Below are positions 1-8,896 of a stretch of DNA of 45,814 nt, piece by piece. The notes under the pieces are model-generated. The model had not been told where the DNA came from. It made no database searches and saw nothing but the letters and a program-made list of their open reading frames with translations. The stretch is from positions 1-45,814 of the forward strand of contig NZ_VFUA01000047.1 of the NCBI RefSeq assembly GCF_006440735.1. The letters are read 5' to 3'. Both the position numbers and the translations under genes were made by a program. The number at the start of each line of letters is the position of its first letter. Position 1 is the first letter of the stretch. The stretch is from Mesorhizobium sp. B2-7-1 (GTDB lineage Bacteria; Pseudomonadota; Alphaproteobacteria; Rhizobiales; Rhizobiaceae).

Positions 1-1463
1 CCGTGCCGACCATTCCGCCGGCGCCGGAGCCGATCGTTCCCCCCGAGCCTGAACCGCTGCCGCAGCCTGAACCGGAAGAAGAGCCGCAACCGGCGCCTCA
101 GACACCCGAGCCGCCGGTGCCGGAGGAAGTGCCACCGGCACAACCTGAGCCTTCACCCGAGCCCGAACCTGCTCCGCAGGAAGTGCCCGCACCCGCGCCG
201 GCGCAACCGGACATCGAGCCTTCGCGCCCTGAACCGCAGCCCGAGCCGGCACCGGCAGAAGTACCGACGCCGCCGAGCGAGGTTCCCGCCGAGACACCTG
301 CGCCGATCGAGGTGCCGCCAGCGGCGACGCCTTCTATAGAACCATCCGCCGAAGCTGACGCGGAAATCGCGTCTCCCATTCGACAGCCAGCGCCGGTCGA
401 GCCGCAGCCGATCCTTGCCGAGATCGCACCGGAGCCGGAGGCCGTGCCGCCGGCGCCAAGCCCCACCCCTGCCGCCGGCAAGGTGACGGTTTCAAAAAAG
501 GTCGAGCAGAAGGCCGAGCCGGTAAGGGCGCCGGAGCCGGCGCCGCGGCGCTCCTGGTTCCAGCGCATGCGCGACGGGCTCGCCCGCTCCTCGCGCGAGC
601 TCTCCGGCAACATTGCTGGCGTCTTCACCAAGCGCAAATTGGACGACGAGACGCTGCAGGACCTGGAGGACGTGCTGATCCGCGCCGATCTCGGCGTGGA
701 GACGGCGCTGCGCGTCACCGACTCGCTCGCTTCCAGCCGCTACGGCCGCGACGTCTCCGATGCGGAAGTCCGCGCCGTGATGGCCGCGGAGGTGGAGAAA
801 GTGCTGACGCCGGTCGCCAGGCCGCTCGAGCTCGACCTCAGCCACAAGCCGCATGTCATCCTGGTCGTCGGCGTCAACGGCACCGGCAAGACCACCACCA
901 TCGGCAAACTGGCGGCAAAACTCACCGACGGCGGCCTCAAGGTGATGCTGGCCGCCGGCGACACGTTCCGCGCCGCCGCGATCGAGCAGCTGAAGATCTG
1001 GGGCGAGCGCACGAAATCGCCGGTCGTCGCCTCGAAACTCGGCGCCGATGCGGCGGGCCTCGCCTATGACGCGTTCGAGAAGGCCAAGGAGGCAGGCTCG
1101 GACGTTTTGATCATCGACACCGCCGGCCGCCTGCAGAACAAGACCGAGCTGATGGCCGAGCTGGAGAAGATCGTGCGTGTGCTCGGCAAGCTCGATCCGG
1201 AAGCGCCGCACACGGTGCTGCAGACGGTCGACGCCACCACCGGCCAGAACGCGCTGAACCAGGTCGAGATCTTCCGCAACGTCGCCGGCGTCAACGGCCT
1301 GGTGATGACCAAGCTGGACGGCACGGCGCGCGGCGGTATTCTGGTGGCGATCGCCGCCAAGCACCGGCTGCCGGTCTATTTCATCGGCGTCGGCGAACAG
1401 GTCGACGACCTCGAACCGTTTTCCGCCAGCGAATTCGCGAGAGCGATCGCAGGCGTCGCCTGA
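1..1463 (+). CDS. ftsY: Signal recognition particle receptor FtsY (5' end cut by window)
   Basis: FtsY is the membrane-associated GTPase that docks ribosome-SRP complexes at the Sec translocon. The frame is open to the window edge; a GTG at position 3 could be read as a start, but it falls inside a Pro/Glu-rich stretch, so the true start is probably upstream. Numbering from that GTG, residues 1 to about 180 are a low-complexity P/E-rich acidic domain, about 185-260 the helical N domain, and the rest the G domain: P-loop GVNGTGKTT near 289, DTFRAAAIEQL, DTAGR near 371, TKLDG near 436 and a closing GVGEQVDDLEPF. This is the full NG core, ending in TGA at 1461-1463. ispZ follows 63 bp downstream. 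Its partner Ffh is encoded at 25.8-27.4 kb. The function is certain; only the start is missing. Confidence 0.95.
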   Translation, partial: VPTIPPAPEPIVPPEPEPLPQPEPEEEPQPAPQTPEPPVPEEVPPAQPEPSPEPEPAPQEVPAPAPAQPDIEPSRPEPQPEPAPAEVPTPPSEVPAETPAPIEVPPAATPSIEPSAEADAEIASPIRQPAPVEPQPILAEIAPEPEAVPPAPSPTPAAGKVTVSKKVEQKAEPVRAPEPAPRRSWFQRMRDGLARSSRELSGNIAGVFTKRKLDDETLQDLEDVLIRADLGVETALRVTDSLASSRYGRDVSDAEVRAVMAAEVEKVLTPVARPLELDLSHKPHVILVVGVNGTGKTTTIGKLAAKLTDGGLKVMLAAGDTFRAAAIEQLKIWGERTKSPVVASKLGADAAGLAYDAFEKAKEAGSDVLIIDTAGRLQNKTELMAELEKIVRVLGKLDPEAPHTVLQTVDATTGQNALNQVEIFRNVAGVNGLVMTKLDGTARGGILVAIAAKHRLPVYFIGVGEQVDDLEPFSASEFARAIAGVA

Positions 1464-1526
1464 ACAAAGGCATGATCTTGGGAGGCCGCCTGCTTTTCGG
1501 CCAGATCATGCGCAAGAAGGGTTTTT

Positions 1527-2183
1527 ATGAACATCATCGAGCGCGACCCGTCCGATCCACGCCGCAAGCCGATCAATCCCGGCTTGAAATTCCTGCTCGA
1601 GCTCGGTCCCGGCCTGGTGTTCTTCTTCACCACCATCCGCGGCGAGTGGCTGGCCGAGAAATTCCCGGTGCTCACCCATCTCGGCGAGCCGATCCTGATC
1701 GCCACCGCCTTCTTCATGGTCGCCACCGCGCTGTCGCTCAGCGCCTCCTGGCTGCTGACGCGTAGCCTGCCGCTGATGCCGCTGGTGTCGGCCATCGTCG
1801 TCTTCGTCTTCGGCGCGCTCGCGCTTTACCTGCAGGACAAGACCTTCGCCTTCATGAAGCCGACGATCATCAATTCGCTGTTCGGCGTAACCCTGCTCGG
1901 CGGGCTGCTGTTCGGCCGGTCGCTGCTTGGCTACGTCTTCGATTCCGCCTTCCAGCTCGACGCCGAAGGCTGGCGCAAGCTGACCTTCCGCTGGGGGCTG
2001 TTCTTCCTCTTCCTGGCCGTGCTCAACGAAGTCATGTGGCGCAACTTCTCGGAAGCGACCTGGCTATATTTCAAGGTCTGGGGCACGATCCCGATCACCT
2101 TGCTGTTCACCTTCAGCCAGATGCCGTTGATCATGCGCCACTCGCTGGAGGATAAAGCCAAGGAAGAGAAGGCCGGGAATTAA
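1527..2183 (+). CDS. ispZ: Septation protein A (YciB/IspZ family inner-membrane protein)
   Basis: A 218-residue polytopic membrane protein of the YciB/IspZ family, implicated in septation and envelope integrity. About five to six hydrophobic segments are visible. The family signature is clear in the second half: KPTIINSLFG, GLLFGRSLLGYVFD, then NEVMWR and a C-terminal FSQMPLIMRHS. An AAGAAGG ribosome site lies 5-6 bases before the ATG. It sits directly behind ftsY, a common order in rhizobia, so the two may be co-transcribed. The C-terminal tail is short and charged (KAKEEKAGN). No abnormality is seen. Confidence 0.93.
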   Translation: MNIIERDPSDPRRKPINPGLKFLLELGPGLVFFFTTIRGEWLAEKFPVLTHLGEPILIATAFFMVATALSLSASWLLTRSLPLMPLVSAIVVFVFGALALYLQDKTFAFMKPTIINSLFGVTLLGGLLFGRSLLGYVFDSAFQLDAEGWRKLTFRWGLFFLFLAVLNEVMWRNFSEATWLYFKVWGTIPITLLFTFSQMPLIMRHSLEDKAKEEKAGN

Positions 2184-2273
2184 GGCAATTCCAGGAAAAG
2201 TGGCTGCCGGTTGGGTTCGGCGACTTCGCCGCAACGTCCGTCCGGAATTGCGCCGGAGCAAGAGGGGGGCAGT

Positions 2274-2894
2274 ATGGAATTCGTCACCACGCATGACGAG
2301 CTGAGGACGATCTACAAGACGCCCCGGCCGACCGACGGCTCGATCCGCAAGGAACTGAAAAGCCTCGACGGCCATTGCCGTTCCTTCATCGGCAAGAGCC
2401 CGTTCGTGCTGATCGGCTCCTCCGACGGCGCCGGCAATGCCGACGTGACACCCAAGGGCGACAGGCCCGGCTTCACCGCCATCCTCGACAACGCCACCAT
2501 CGCCATTCCCGACCGCCCCGGCAACAACCGGTTGGACACGCTGGAAAACATCATCCGCAACCCGTCGATCGGGCTGCTCTTCCTCATCCCCGGCATGAAC
2601 GAGACGCTGCGTGTCAATGGCGATGCCCGCATCACCGTCGACCCGACCTTGCGCGAACGCCTGGCCGTCGACGGCAGGGAGCCGCAGAGCGTGATCGTGG
2701 TGACGGTCAAGGCCGCCTACATGCATTGCGCCAAGGCCTTCATGCGCTCCGATCTGTGGAAACCGGAGACCTGGTACGACCGCGCGACCCTGCCGACGCT
2801 CGGCCAGATCATCCGCGACCAGCTGGCGCTTAGCGAAAGCGCCGGCGACATCGACCGCGAGCTGGACGACGATTACCGCCAGACCATGTGGTAG
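2274..2894 (+). CDS. Pyridoxamine 5'-phosphate oxidase-like FMN-binding protein
   Basis: A 206-residue protein of the PPOX split-barrel fold, closest by pattern to the MSMEG_1061-type FMN-dependent PPOX family. Such proteins bind flavin or a related cofactor and reduce small molecules; the substrate is unknown. Family-typical features are the early SFIGKSPFVLIGS strand, DVTPKGDRPGF, the turn IPDRPGNNRLDTLENI and the strand GLLFLIPG. An upstream GTG/ATG would give a longer frame, but the ATG at 2274 is preceded by a strong AGAGGGGGG ribosome site and starts at the usual point (MEFVTTHDEL). Its stop overlaps the longest possible frame of the next gene, an FMN reductase, so the pair may form a small flavin operon (inference). 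Confidence 0.85.
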   Translation: MEFVTTHDELRTIYKTPRPTDGSIRKELKSLDGHCRSFIGKSPFVLIGSSDGAGNADVTPKGDRPGFTAILDNATIAIPDRPGNNRLDTLENIIRNPSIGLLFLIPGMNETLRVNGDARITVDPTLRERLAVDGREPQSVIVVTVKAAYMHCAKAFMRSDLWKPETWYDRATLPTLGQIIRDQLALSESAGDIDRELDDDYRQTMW

Positions 2895-2932
2895 GCTTCG
2901 CGGACGACTCAACTCTTTCGTCCGGCTCTCCC

Positions 2933-3475
2933 TTGATCGACATCATCGCCATATCGGGCAGCCTGCGCGCCGCCTCGACCAATTCGGCCCTGCTTGCCGC
3001 TTTGGCCGCCAACGCGCCTGCGGACTGCCGCGTCCAGATCTATGACGGCCTCGGCCGCTTGCCGATCTTCAACCCCGACGACGAGGGCGAGCGCACGCCG
3101 CCGCAAGCGGCTCGGCTTATCGAGGCGGTGACCCGCGCCAACAGCGTCATCGTCTCCTGCCCGGAATATGCGCATGGCGTGCCCGGCGGCATGAAGAACG
3201 CGCTCGATTGGCTGGTCTCGCGCGACGCCGCCGTCGGCAAGCCGGCGATGCTGGTGCATGCCTCGTCCCGCTCGCTCTATGCGCGCGCGGCGCTTGCCGA
3301 GATCATGCGGACGATGTCGTTCGCGATGTATGAGGATAGGGCGCTGGAGATCGCGCTGCTGGGCAAGAAGCCGCCTGAGATGGAGGCGATCCTGACTGCG
3401 AACCGCCCGGCGATGCGCGACGCGGTGCGGGGTTTCGTGGAGTTTATGCGCTCGCAGGCAGCCTCGTCATCCTAG
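2933..3475 (+). CDS. NADPH-dependent FMN reductase family protein
   Basis: A flavodoxin-like FMN reductase (YieF/ArsH/SsuE superfamily) that would pass electrons from NAD(P)H to FMN or quinones in the cytoplasm. The first strand and phosphate loop (IIAISGSLRAASTNSALL) and the PEYAHGVPGGMKNALDW segment are diagnostic. The frame opens at GTG 2888, overlapping the previous stop, but the 15 extra residues are unlike the family. The TTG at 2933 (MIDIIAISGSL) starts exactly at strand one and is preferred here; neither start has a good ribosome site. The C-terminus is short, and the gene ends in a hairpin (3463-3507). Confidence 0.85.
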   Translation: MIDIIAISGSLRAASTNSALLAALAANAPADCRVQIYDGLGRLPIFNPDDEGERTPPQAARLIEAVTRANSVIVSCPEYAHGVPGGMKNALDWLVSRDAAVGKPAMLVHASSRSLYARAALAEIMRTMSFAMYEDRALEIALLGKKPPEMEAILTANRPAMRDAVRGFVEFMRSQAASSS

Positions 3476-3507
3476 GTCCGCGCGTCGCTACGCCCCAGGA
3501 TGACGAG
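3463..3507. repeat. Palindromic intergenic repeat, GTCATCC...GGATGAC type
   Basis: Arms 3463-3473 and 3497-3507 are perfect 11-base inverted copies (CTCGTCATCCT / AGGATGACGAG) around a GC-rich loop. The left arm covers the last codons of the FMN reductase. It lies between convergent genes and could terminate transcription from both sides. The same outer motif recurs near 28.9, 29.0 and 32.2 kb, so it belongs to a dispersed repeat family. Confidence 0.7.
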
Positions 3508-3513
3508 TGGAAC

Positions 3514-3720
3514 CTACCAGTCGCTCAGCTTGGTATCAGCTGTATATTCCTGGCCTTCGACATCCTTCACCACGGCCTGGCCGCAGCGCATCGACTTGGT
3601 CTTCTTGTCATAGGCATAGGTCGGCGAGCCGAACAGGTGCCAGCCCTTGTTCAGCGCTGCCGTCACCTTGTGGCAGAAGGTGGCGTCGTCCGGTCCGGTG
3701 AGGAAGCGGTAGAGTTTCAT
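3514..3720 (-). CDS. DUF1737 domain-containing small protein
   Basis: A 68-residue protein that matches the DUF1737 family over its whole length. It begins MKLYRFLTGPDD, continues with AALNKGWHLFGSP and ends with a variable tail. The GWxLxGxP core is the family hallmark; the domain is thought to be a small alpha/beta fold of unknown role. The ATG at 3720 is the only sensible start. It lies 63 bp downstream of the CoA-ester lyase gene on the same strand, so the two may share a transcript. Confidence 0.85.
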   Translation of the reverse strand: MKLYRFLTGPDDATFCHKVTAALNKGWHLFGSPTYAYDKKTKSMRCGQAVVKDVEGQEYTADTKLSDW

Positions 3721-3783
3721 TAGCCTATCCTGTCGCGACCGGGCGGAAAGCCGGTCCTGAAAAATCGTTTCGAGCCCGCCGCA

Positions 3784-4662
3784 TCATGCGCCGATGACCT
3801 CGGCCTTCGCCAGAAGTTTCTCGGCTTCGGCCAGATGCAGCCGCTCGACCATGCGGCCATCCATCGCAATCACGCCCTTGCCGGCATTTTCGGGCCGCGC
3901 GAACGCATCCCTGATCGCGCGGGCCGCGGCCAGCCTCTCGGGCGACGGCGAAAAGGCGCGGTTCGCCGGCTCGATCTGGGCGGGATGGATCAGCGACTTG
4001 CCGTCGAAACCCATGGCGGCGGCTTCCGTGCATTCGCCGGCAAAAGCATCGAGGTCGCGAAAATCATTGGCGACGCCGTCGATGATGTCGAGGCCGCCGG
4101 CCCGCGCCGCGAGCACCAGCTGCATCAGCCAAGGCATCAGATAACGCCGGTCGGGCGTCGCCAGAATGCCGGTCGCCTTCACCAGATCATTCGTTCCGGC
4201 AACGAAACAAGCGAGGCGCGACGCCGGATCGCGGCCAAGTTCGGCGATCGCGCCGATGTTGAGCAGCGCCTTGGGCGTCTCGACCATCGCCCATAGTTCC
4301 ACGCTGTCCGGCGCGAAATTGTCGTCGAGCAGGTCGCCGGCCTCGAGGATGTCGCGCGGCGTGCCGATCTTGGGCAGGAGAATGCCGTCGGGCTCGGCCT
4401 TGGCCACGGCCAGGAGATCGTCGGCGCCCCATTCGCTGGTCAGCGGGTTGATGCGCACCACCATCTCGCGGCGTTTCTCGCGCCCGGCGAGAATGCCGGC
4501 GACCTTGTCGCGCGCCGCCTTCTTGTCGGCGGGCAGGACGGCGTCCTCGAGGTCGATGATGACGGCGTCGCAGGTGAGCGAGCCGATCTTGGCGAGCGCC
4601 TTGTCGTTCGAGGCGGGAATGTAAAGCACCGATCGGCGCGGGCGGTAGGTGTCGACGGTCAT
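3784..4662 (-). CDS. HpcH/HpaI aldolase / CitE-like CoA ester lyase
   Basis: A 292-residue TIM-barrel lyase of the CitE-like family, which cleaves or forms CoA esters such as malyl-CoA, methylmalyl-CoA or citramalyl-CoA with Mg2+. Family markers are RRSVLYIPASN at the N-terminus, the metal-site strand VIIDLEDAV, the arginine strand MVVRIN, VETPKALLN, GTNDL, GKSLIHPAQIEP and the C-terminal DGRMVERLH lid. The frame runs open well upstream, but the ATG at 4662 (MTVDTYRPRRS) is the natural start. Substrate cannot be told from sequence. The neighbours (DUF1737 below, divergent DUF4173 operon above) give no pathway hint. Confidence 0.9.
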   Translation of the reverse strand: MTVDTYRPRRSVLYIPASNDKALAKIGSLTCDAVIIDLEDAVLPADKKAARDKVAGILAGREKRREMVVRINPLTSEWGADDLLAVAKAEPDGILLPKIGTPRDILEAGDLLDDNFAPDSVELWAMVETPKALLNIGAIAELGRDPASRLACFVAGTNDLVKATGILATPDRRYLMPWLMQLVLAARAGGLDIIDGVANDFRDLDAFAGECTEAAAMGFDGKSLIHPAQIEPANRAFSPSPERLAAARAIRDAFARPENAGKGVIAMDGRMVERLHLAEAEKLLAKAEVIGA

Positions 4663-5017
4663 GGCCGATCTATGCCGGGTGATGGCGGGCGAGGCAAGGC
4701 GCGGATTGATCTCCCCCTTAGAGGCCGCAAGGGGAGGTGCTCGGCAGGGAAGAGGACGCCGGCGCCGGGCTTCCCTGCACCAAATCTGCAAATCGTTGCG
4801 GAAAACCTCCTCCAATCCGCCGCGCGCTTTCCGCACCGGCCGGCGACAAAGCCGCCATGCAAACGCCTCACACATTCCGATGGTCGCTGCCGCGCCGGCT
4901 CCGCAACGAAGGCTGGTGGCTCGTCGAGCCGCAAAGACGGCGCGTCACGGCGACAGTGCTTCCCTTCGGAGCACGGCCGGCTTGCGGCGGCACGGCAGCA
5001 GCCAGGAAGGCCCAGCG
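4663..5017. other. Intergenic region between divergent genes
   Basis: 355 bp between the CitE-like gene (minus) and the DUF4173 operon (plus). Open frames run through it but have no recognisable product and no ribosome site at their starts. A short hairpin-like stretch at about 4709-4740 (CTCCCCCTT...AAGGGGAGG) resembles half of the CTCCCCC repeat found near 14.8 kb. The promoters of both units should lie here; no convincing boxes were recognised. Confidence 0.5.
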
Positions 5018-6565
5018 ATGACGACGATGACCATGACGGCTCCGGCGATGAAGACATCGCCTGTCCCGAGCTACTGCCGCCGCGTCGGCGCCGCGGTCGC
5101 TCTGGTGGCGCTGGCCGATTTTCTTTTCTATGGCCAGCCGGCCGGGATCACCGTCTTCATCTTCGCCATCGTGCTTGCCGCGGCTGTCGTCGCCATGCAT
5201 CCGACCGCACTGAACGACGTCCGGGTGTGGCTCAAACCAGCTGCGCTGTTCGCGGCGCTGCTGCCGCTGGTCGAAAATGTCAGTCCGCTTTCGGTCCTGG
5301 TCGCTGTCGCGGCACTTGCGATCTTCGCGCTGACGCTGACCGGACGGCTGCGCAAGGAACGAATAGCCCGCCAGCTCGGCCTGTTCCTGCTTGCTGCGCC
5401 CTTCCGCTTCGCGCGCGACTTCTTCCGCTGGCGCAAGGCGGCGCGCGAGCTCGGGCAGCGGCGGCTTCAGCTTACGGCCATTGTCGTCTGGATCATGCCC
5501 TTGACGCTGGGCGTCGTCTTCCTGGCGCTGTTCGGCGCCGCCAATCCGATCATCGAGCACTGGCTGTCGCTGATCGACCTCTACGCGCTCATCGAAAAGA
5601 TCGAGATCGCGCGGCTTATCTTCTGGCTGATCATGCTGGCCGGCGTCTGGGCGTTCCTGCGCCCGCGCCTGCCACGCTTCGTCTCGCGCATCAGGCGCGT
5701 CCTGCCCTCCGCACCCGTGGCCAGACCGGCCAGGACATCCGCCGAGGATATCCTCTTCGGCAAGCCTGCCATCTTGCGCGCGCTGATCGTCTTCAACGCG
5801 CTGTTTGCCGTGCAGACCGCGCTCGACGCCGCCTATCTCTGGGCCGGCGTCGCGCTACCCGACGGGATGACTTACGCGGCCTATGCGCATCGCGGCGCCT
5901 ATCCGCTGGTCGCCACCGCGCTGCTTGCCGCCGGCTTCGTGCTGGTGGCGCTGCGCTCGGGCGGCGAGACGTCGCGGGATCCGCTGATCCGCGGGCTGGT
6001 CTATCTCTGGGTGGCGCAGAACATCGTCCTGGTGATCTCCTCGATGCTGCGGCTCGATCTCTATATCGGCATCTATGCGCTCACCTATCTGCGCATCGCC
6101 GCCTTCATCTGGATGGGGCTGGTGGCGGTGGGTCTGGCACTCATCATCGCCCGCATCGCGCTGCAAAAATCCAGCGAATGGCTGCTCTCCGCCAATCTTG
6201 TGACATTATCGGCGACGCTTTATGCCTGCTGCTTCGTCAACTTCGCAGCCATGATCGCCAACTTCAATGTCGACCATTCCCTGGAAATGACCGGAAAGGG
6301 CGTCCCCCTCGACATCTGGCATACTCGCTCGCTCGGTCCGAACGCCTTGCCGGCTCTCGGGCGCTATTTCGAGCATCAGAAGAAAACATTCCCCGATCGC
6401 GCGGTCGGCGACGGGCCCGACGCGATGGCCGAATTCCACTACCGCACGGAGCAGAAAGACTGGCGCGCCTGGAGCTTTCGCGACTGGCGGCTGCTGCGCG
6501 CTCTCGACAAGCACGGCCCGCTTGCTAATCCTGCCGTCACCGAACCCTACGCGCCGGGCCGCTGA
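5018..6565 (+). CDS. DUF4173/DUF4153-like polytopic membrane protein
   Basis: A 515-residue integral membrane protein with about ten hydrophobic segments and a soluble C-terminal tail of about 90 residues (WHTRSLGPNALPALGRYFEH... and WSFRDWRLLRAL). The architecture and the LYIGIYALTYLRI segment fit the DUF4173 (DUF4153-related) family, whose biochemical role is unknown. The ATG at 5018 is chosen because AGGAAGG lies 7 bases before it; the frame is open further upstream but without family resemblance. It is followed after 4 bp by a response regulator and then a sensor kinase, so it is probably the first gene of a three-gene signalling operon and either helps sense or is regulated by it (inference). 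Confidence 0.8.
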   Translation: MTTMTMTAPAMKTSPVPSYCRRVGAAVALVALADFLFYGQPAGITVFIFAIVLAAAVVAMHPTALNDVRVWLKPAALFAALLPLVENVSPLSVLVAVAALAIFALTLTGRLRKERIARQLGLFLLAAPFRFARDFFRWRKAARELGQRRLQLTAIVVWIMPLTLGVVFLALFGAANPIIEHWLSLIDLYALIEKIEIARLIFWLIMLAGVWAFLRPRLPRFVSRIRRVLPSAPVARPARTSAEDILFGKPAILRALIVFNALFAVQTALDAAYLWAGVALPDGMTYAAYAHRGAYPLVATALLAAGFVLVALRSGGETSRDPLIRGLVYLWVAQNIVLVISSMLRLDLYIGIYALTYLRIAAFIWMGLVAVGLALIIARIALQKSSEWLLSANLVTLSATLYACCFVNFAAMIANFNVDHSLEMTGKGVPLDIWHTRSLGPNALPALGRYFEHQKKTFPDRAVGDGPDAMAEFHYRTEQKDWRAWSFRDWRLLRALDKHGPLANPAVTEPYAPGR

Positions 6566-6569
6566 TTCC

Positions 6570-7268
6570 ATGCCGCACAACATCCTCGTCGCCGACGACG
6601 ACCCGCATATCCGCGAGATCATCTGCTTCGCGTTGGAAAAGGCCGGCATGAAGACGGCCGCCGTCGCCGACGGCGCCGCAGCACTCCAGGCGGTCGAGCG
6701 CGGCGCGCCCGACCTCATCGTGCTCGACATCGGCATGCCGGAGATGGACGGGCTGGAAGTCTGCCGCAGGCTGAGGCAAAAATCCGACGTGCCGGTGCTG
6801 TTTTTGTCCGCGCGCGACGAGGAGATCGACCGGGTGCTCGGGCTGGAGATGGGCGGCGACGACTATGTGACCAAGCCGTTCAGCCCGCGCGAGCTGGTCG
6901 CCCGCGTCAATGTCATCCTGCGCCGCGCGCGGCCGGCCGTCGTCGAAGAAGAAGCCGACGACCGTGAGTTCGCGCATGGCAAGCTCATGCTTGTGCCGGC
7001 AAGCCATGAAGCGAGCTTCGACGGCAGGCCGCTCACCTTGACGGCGATCGAGTTCGCGATCCTGAAAGGCTTCCTCGCCCGGCCGCAGCACGTGCTTGGC
7101 CGTGACGCGGTGATGGCCAATGCCTATGCCTCGAACATCCATGTCTCCGAACGTACGGTCGACAGCCATATCCGCAATGTGCGGGCCAAGCTGGCGGCGG
7201 TCGGCTGCGCGGATGCGATCGCCACCGTGCATGGCGTCGGCTTTCGGCTCGGCCGATGCGGTGGTTGA
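6570..7268 (+). CDS. OmpR-family response regulator (CreB-like)
   Basis: A 232-residue transcriptional response regulator. The receiver domain (about 1-118) has the acidic pair in VADDDPH, the phospho-acceptor Asp53 in VLDIGMPEMDG, a Thr/Ser strand LFLSAR, and Lys102 in YVTKPF. The winged-helix effector domain (about 135-232) has the LTLTAIEFAIL, VSERTVDSHIRNVRAKL and VHGVGFRLG blocks of the OmpR/PhoB class. Its start is 4 bp after the membrane-protein stop, and its 3' end overlaps the kinase start by 13 bp, so translational coupling is likely. It looks most like CreB among named systems, but orthology is not proven. Confidence 0.93.
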   Translation: MPHNILVADDDPHIREIICFALEKAGMKTAAVADGAAALQAVERGAPDLIVLDIGMPEMDGLEVCRRLRQKSDVPVLFLSARDEEIDRVLGLEMGGDDYVTKPFSPRELVARVNVILRRARPAVVEEEADDREFAHGKLMLVPASHEASFDGRPLTLTAIEFAILKGFLARPQHVLGRDAVMANAYASNIHVSERTVDSHIRNVRAKLAAVGCADAIATVHGVGFRLGRCGG

Positions 7269-8827
7269 GCAAGGAAAGATGGCGGCCGCGGCTCGCCACC
7301 GTCGTCATCGCCATCCTGATCGTGGTCATGGCCCTGCCGCTGGTCGGGCTGTTTTTCTTCCGGCTCTATGAGAACCAGCTGATCCGCCAGACCGAGGGCG
7401 AGCTTATCGCGCAAGGCGCGGTGGTCGCCGCCGTCTATGCCCAACAGGTGCGCGACGCCGGCATTCCCCAGGAAAAACTGGGTTCACCGATATCGGCCGA
7501 TCCGACGAGGGACAACAATTACCCGTACGATCCGATCGAGCCGCGCCTCGACCTTGCCTCCGACGATGTCATGCCGTCGCGACCGGCGGCTCTCCCCGCC
7601 GCGCCCGATCCCGCCTTCGCCGCAATCGGCGCGCGGCTCGACGGCGTTCTCGACGAGACGCAGAAAACGACGCTCGCCGGCTTCCGGCTGCTCGATCCGC
7701 GCGGCGTGGTGATTGCCGGCGGCGACGAGGTCGGCCAGTCGCTCGGCGAGATCGGGGAGGTGCGGACCGCGCTTTCCGGCGCCTACGCCAGCGCGCTCAG
7801 GCTGCGCATCCCCGACCAGCCGACGCCGCCGCTCTATTCGGTGAGCCGTGGCACCAAGGTGCGCGTCTTCGTCGCCATGCCGGTCGAGCTCGACGGCCGG
7901 GTCGCCGGCGTGGTCTATCTGTCGCGAACGCCGAACAACATCGTCAAGCACCTCTATGGCGAGCGCGGCAAGGTGACGTTGGCGGGCATCGCCATCCTCG
8001 GCGGCACGCTCTTGATCGCGCTGGTGTTCATCCGCACCGTCAGCCGGCCGATCTATGCGCTGATCGACCGGACGAAGCGCATCGCCGCCGGCGACCGCGA
8101 CGCGATCAGGCCGCTCGACCATCACGGCACGCGCGAGATGGCGGCGCTGTCGACGGCTTTCCTCGACATGGCGACCAAGCTGCAGGCGCGTTCCGACTCT
8201 ATCCAGACCTTCGCCACCCATGTCTCGCATGAGCTGAAATCGCCGCTGACGGCGATCCAGGGCGCGGCGGAGCTGCTCAGGGATTCCGGCGGCGCGATGG
8301 ACGAGGCCGAGCGCAAGCGTTTCTCCAACAACATCGTCACCGATGCCGGGCGGCTCAATCTCCTGGTGCGCCGGCTGCTCGACCTGGCGCGCGCCGAAAA
8401 CCTGGAACCGAGTGGCGAAAGCGCGACGCTTCATGCGGCGTTGGCGTCATTGCCGATCGACACCAGGCTGGAAGCGCGGCTTGAGGGCGGCGGCGATATC
8501 AGGTTCGGCATCTCGGCCGAGAATCTCGGCATCGTGCTCGCCAACCTCATCGACAATTCGGCGCGGCACGGCGCCCGGCAGGTGGCGATCCATGCCTCAG
8601 CCGATGGTGAGCGCGCATCGGTCCGGATCGGCGACGATGGCGATGGGATCTCGGCCGCCAACCGCGCCAGGATATTCGAGCCGTTCTTCACCACGCGGCG
8701 CGAGTCCGGCGGCACCGGCATGGGGCTCGGCATCGTGCTGGCCCTCCTGAAAGCGCATGATGGCACGATCAGGCTGGTTGACTCCGAACGCGGCACGCGC
8801 TTCGAGATCGATTTGCCGGTTGCGTGA
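7256..8827 (+). CDS. Sensor histidine kinase (CreC-like)
   Basis: A 523-residue membrane histidine kinase that should phosphorylate the overlapping response regulator. Order: short cytoplasmic start, TM1 (about 15-36), a roughly 200-residue periplasmic sensor, TM2 (about 240-262), HAMP (RPIYALIDRTKRIAAGDRD), dimerisation/phosphoacceptor with His325 in FATHVSHELKSPL, then the ATPase domain with N-box NLIDNSARHG, G1 GDDGDGI, F-box FEPFFTT and G2 GTGMGLGI. All catalytic boxes are intact. The domain order and periplasmic loop resemble CreC. The signal sensed is unknown. No CreD-like gene follows; a DUF4173-type protein precedes instead. Confidence 0.93.
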   Translation: MRWLSKERWRPRLATVVIAILIVVMALPLVGLFFFRLYENQLIRQTEGELIAQGAVVAAVYAQQVRDAGIPQEKLGSPISADPTRDNNYPYDPIEPRLDLASDDVMPSRPAALPAAPDPAFAAIGARLDGVLDETQKTTLAGFRLLDPRGVVIAGGDEVGQSLGEIGEVRTALSGAYASALRLRIPDQPTPPLYSVSRGTKVRVFVAMPVELDGRVAGVVYLSRTPNNIVKHLYGERGKVTLAGIAILGGTLLIALVFIRTVSRPIYALIDRTKRIAAGDRDAIRPLDHHGTREMAALSTAFLDMATKLQARSDSIQTFATHVSHELKSPLTAIQGAAELLRDSGGAMDEAERKRFSNNIVTDAGRLNLLVRRLLDLARAENLEPSGESATLHAALASLPIDTRLEARLEGGGDIRFGISAENLGIVLANLIDNSARHGARQVAIHASADGERASVRIGDDGDGISAANRARIFEPFFTTRRESGGTGMGLGIVLALLKAHDGTIRLVDSERGTRFEIDLPVA

Positions 8828-8896
8828 ACGCGCGATGGCTTTCTACGCCATTCCGGGCAGGCACTTTCCCCGGAATCGCTCTGGATCGGAGAAAAA

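Noticed and set aside
98..718. Long minus-strand open frame opposite the ftsY acidic domain
   Set aside because: It is Gly/Ser-rich low-complexity reading of the Pro/Glu repeat on the other strand, with no ribosome site or family.
4649..5017. Upstream extension of the DUF4173 frame
   Set aside because: It reads as Arg/Ala-rich sequence, overlaps the CitE-like start and lacks a ribosome site, while the ATG at 5018 has one.
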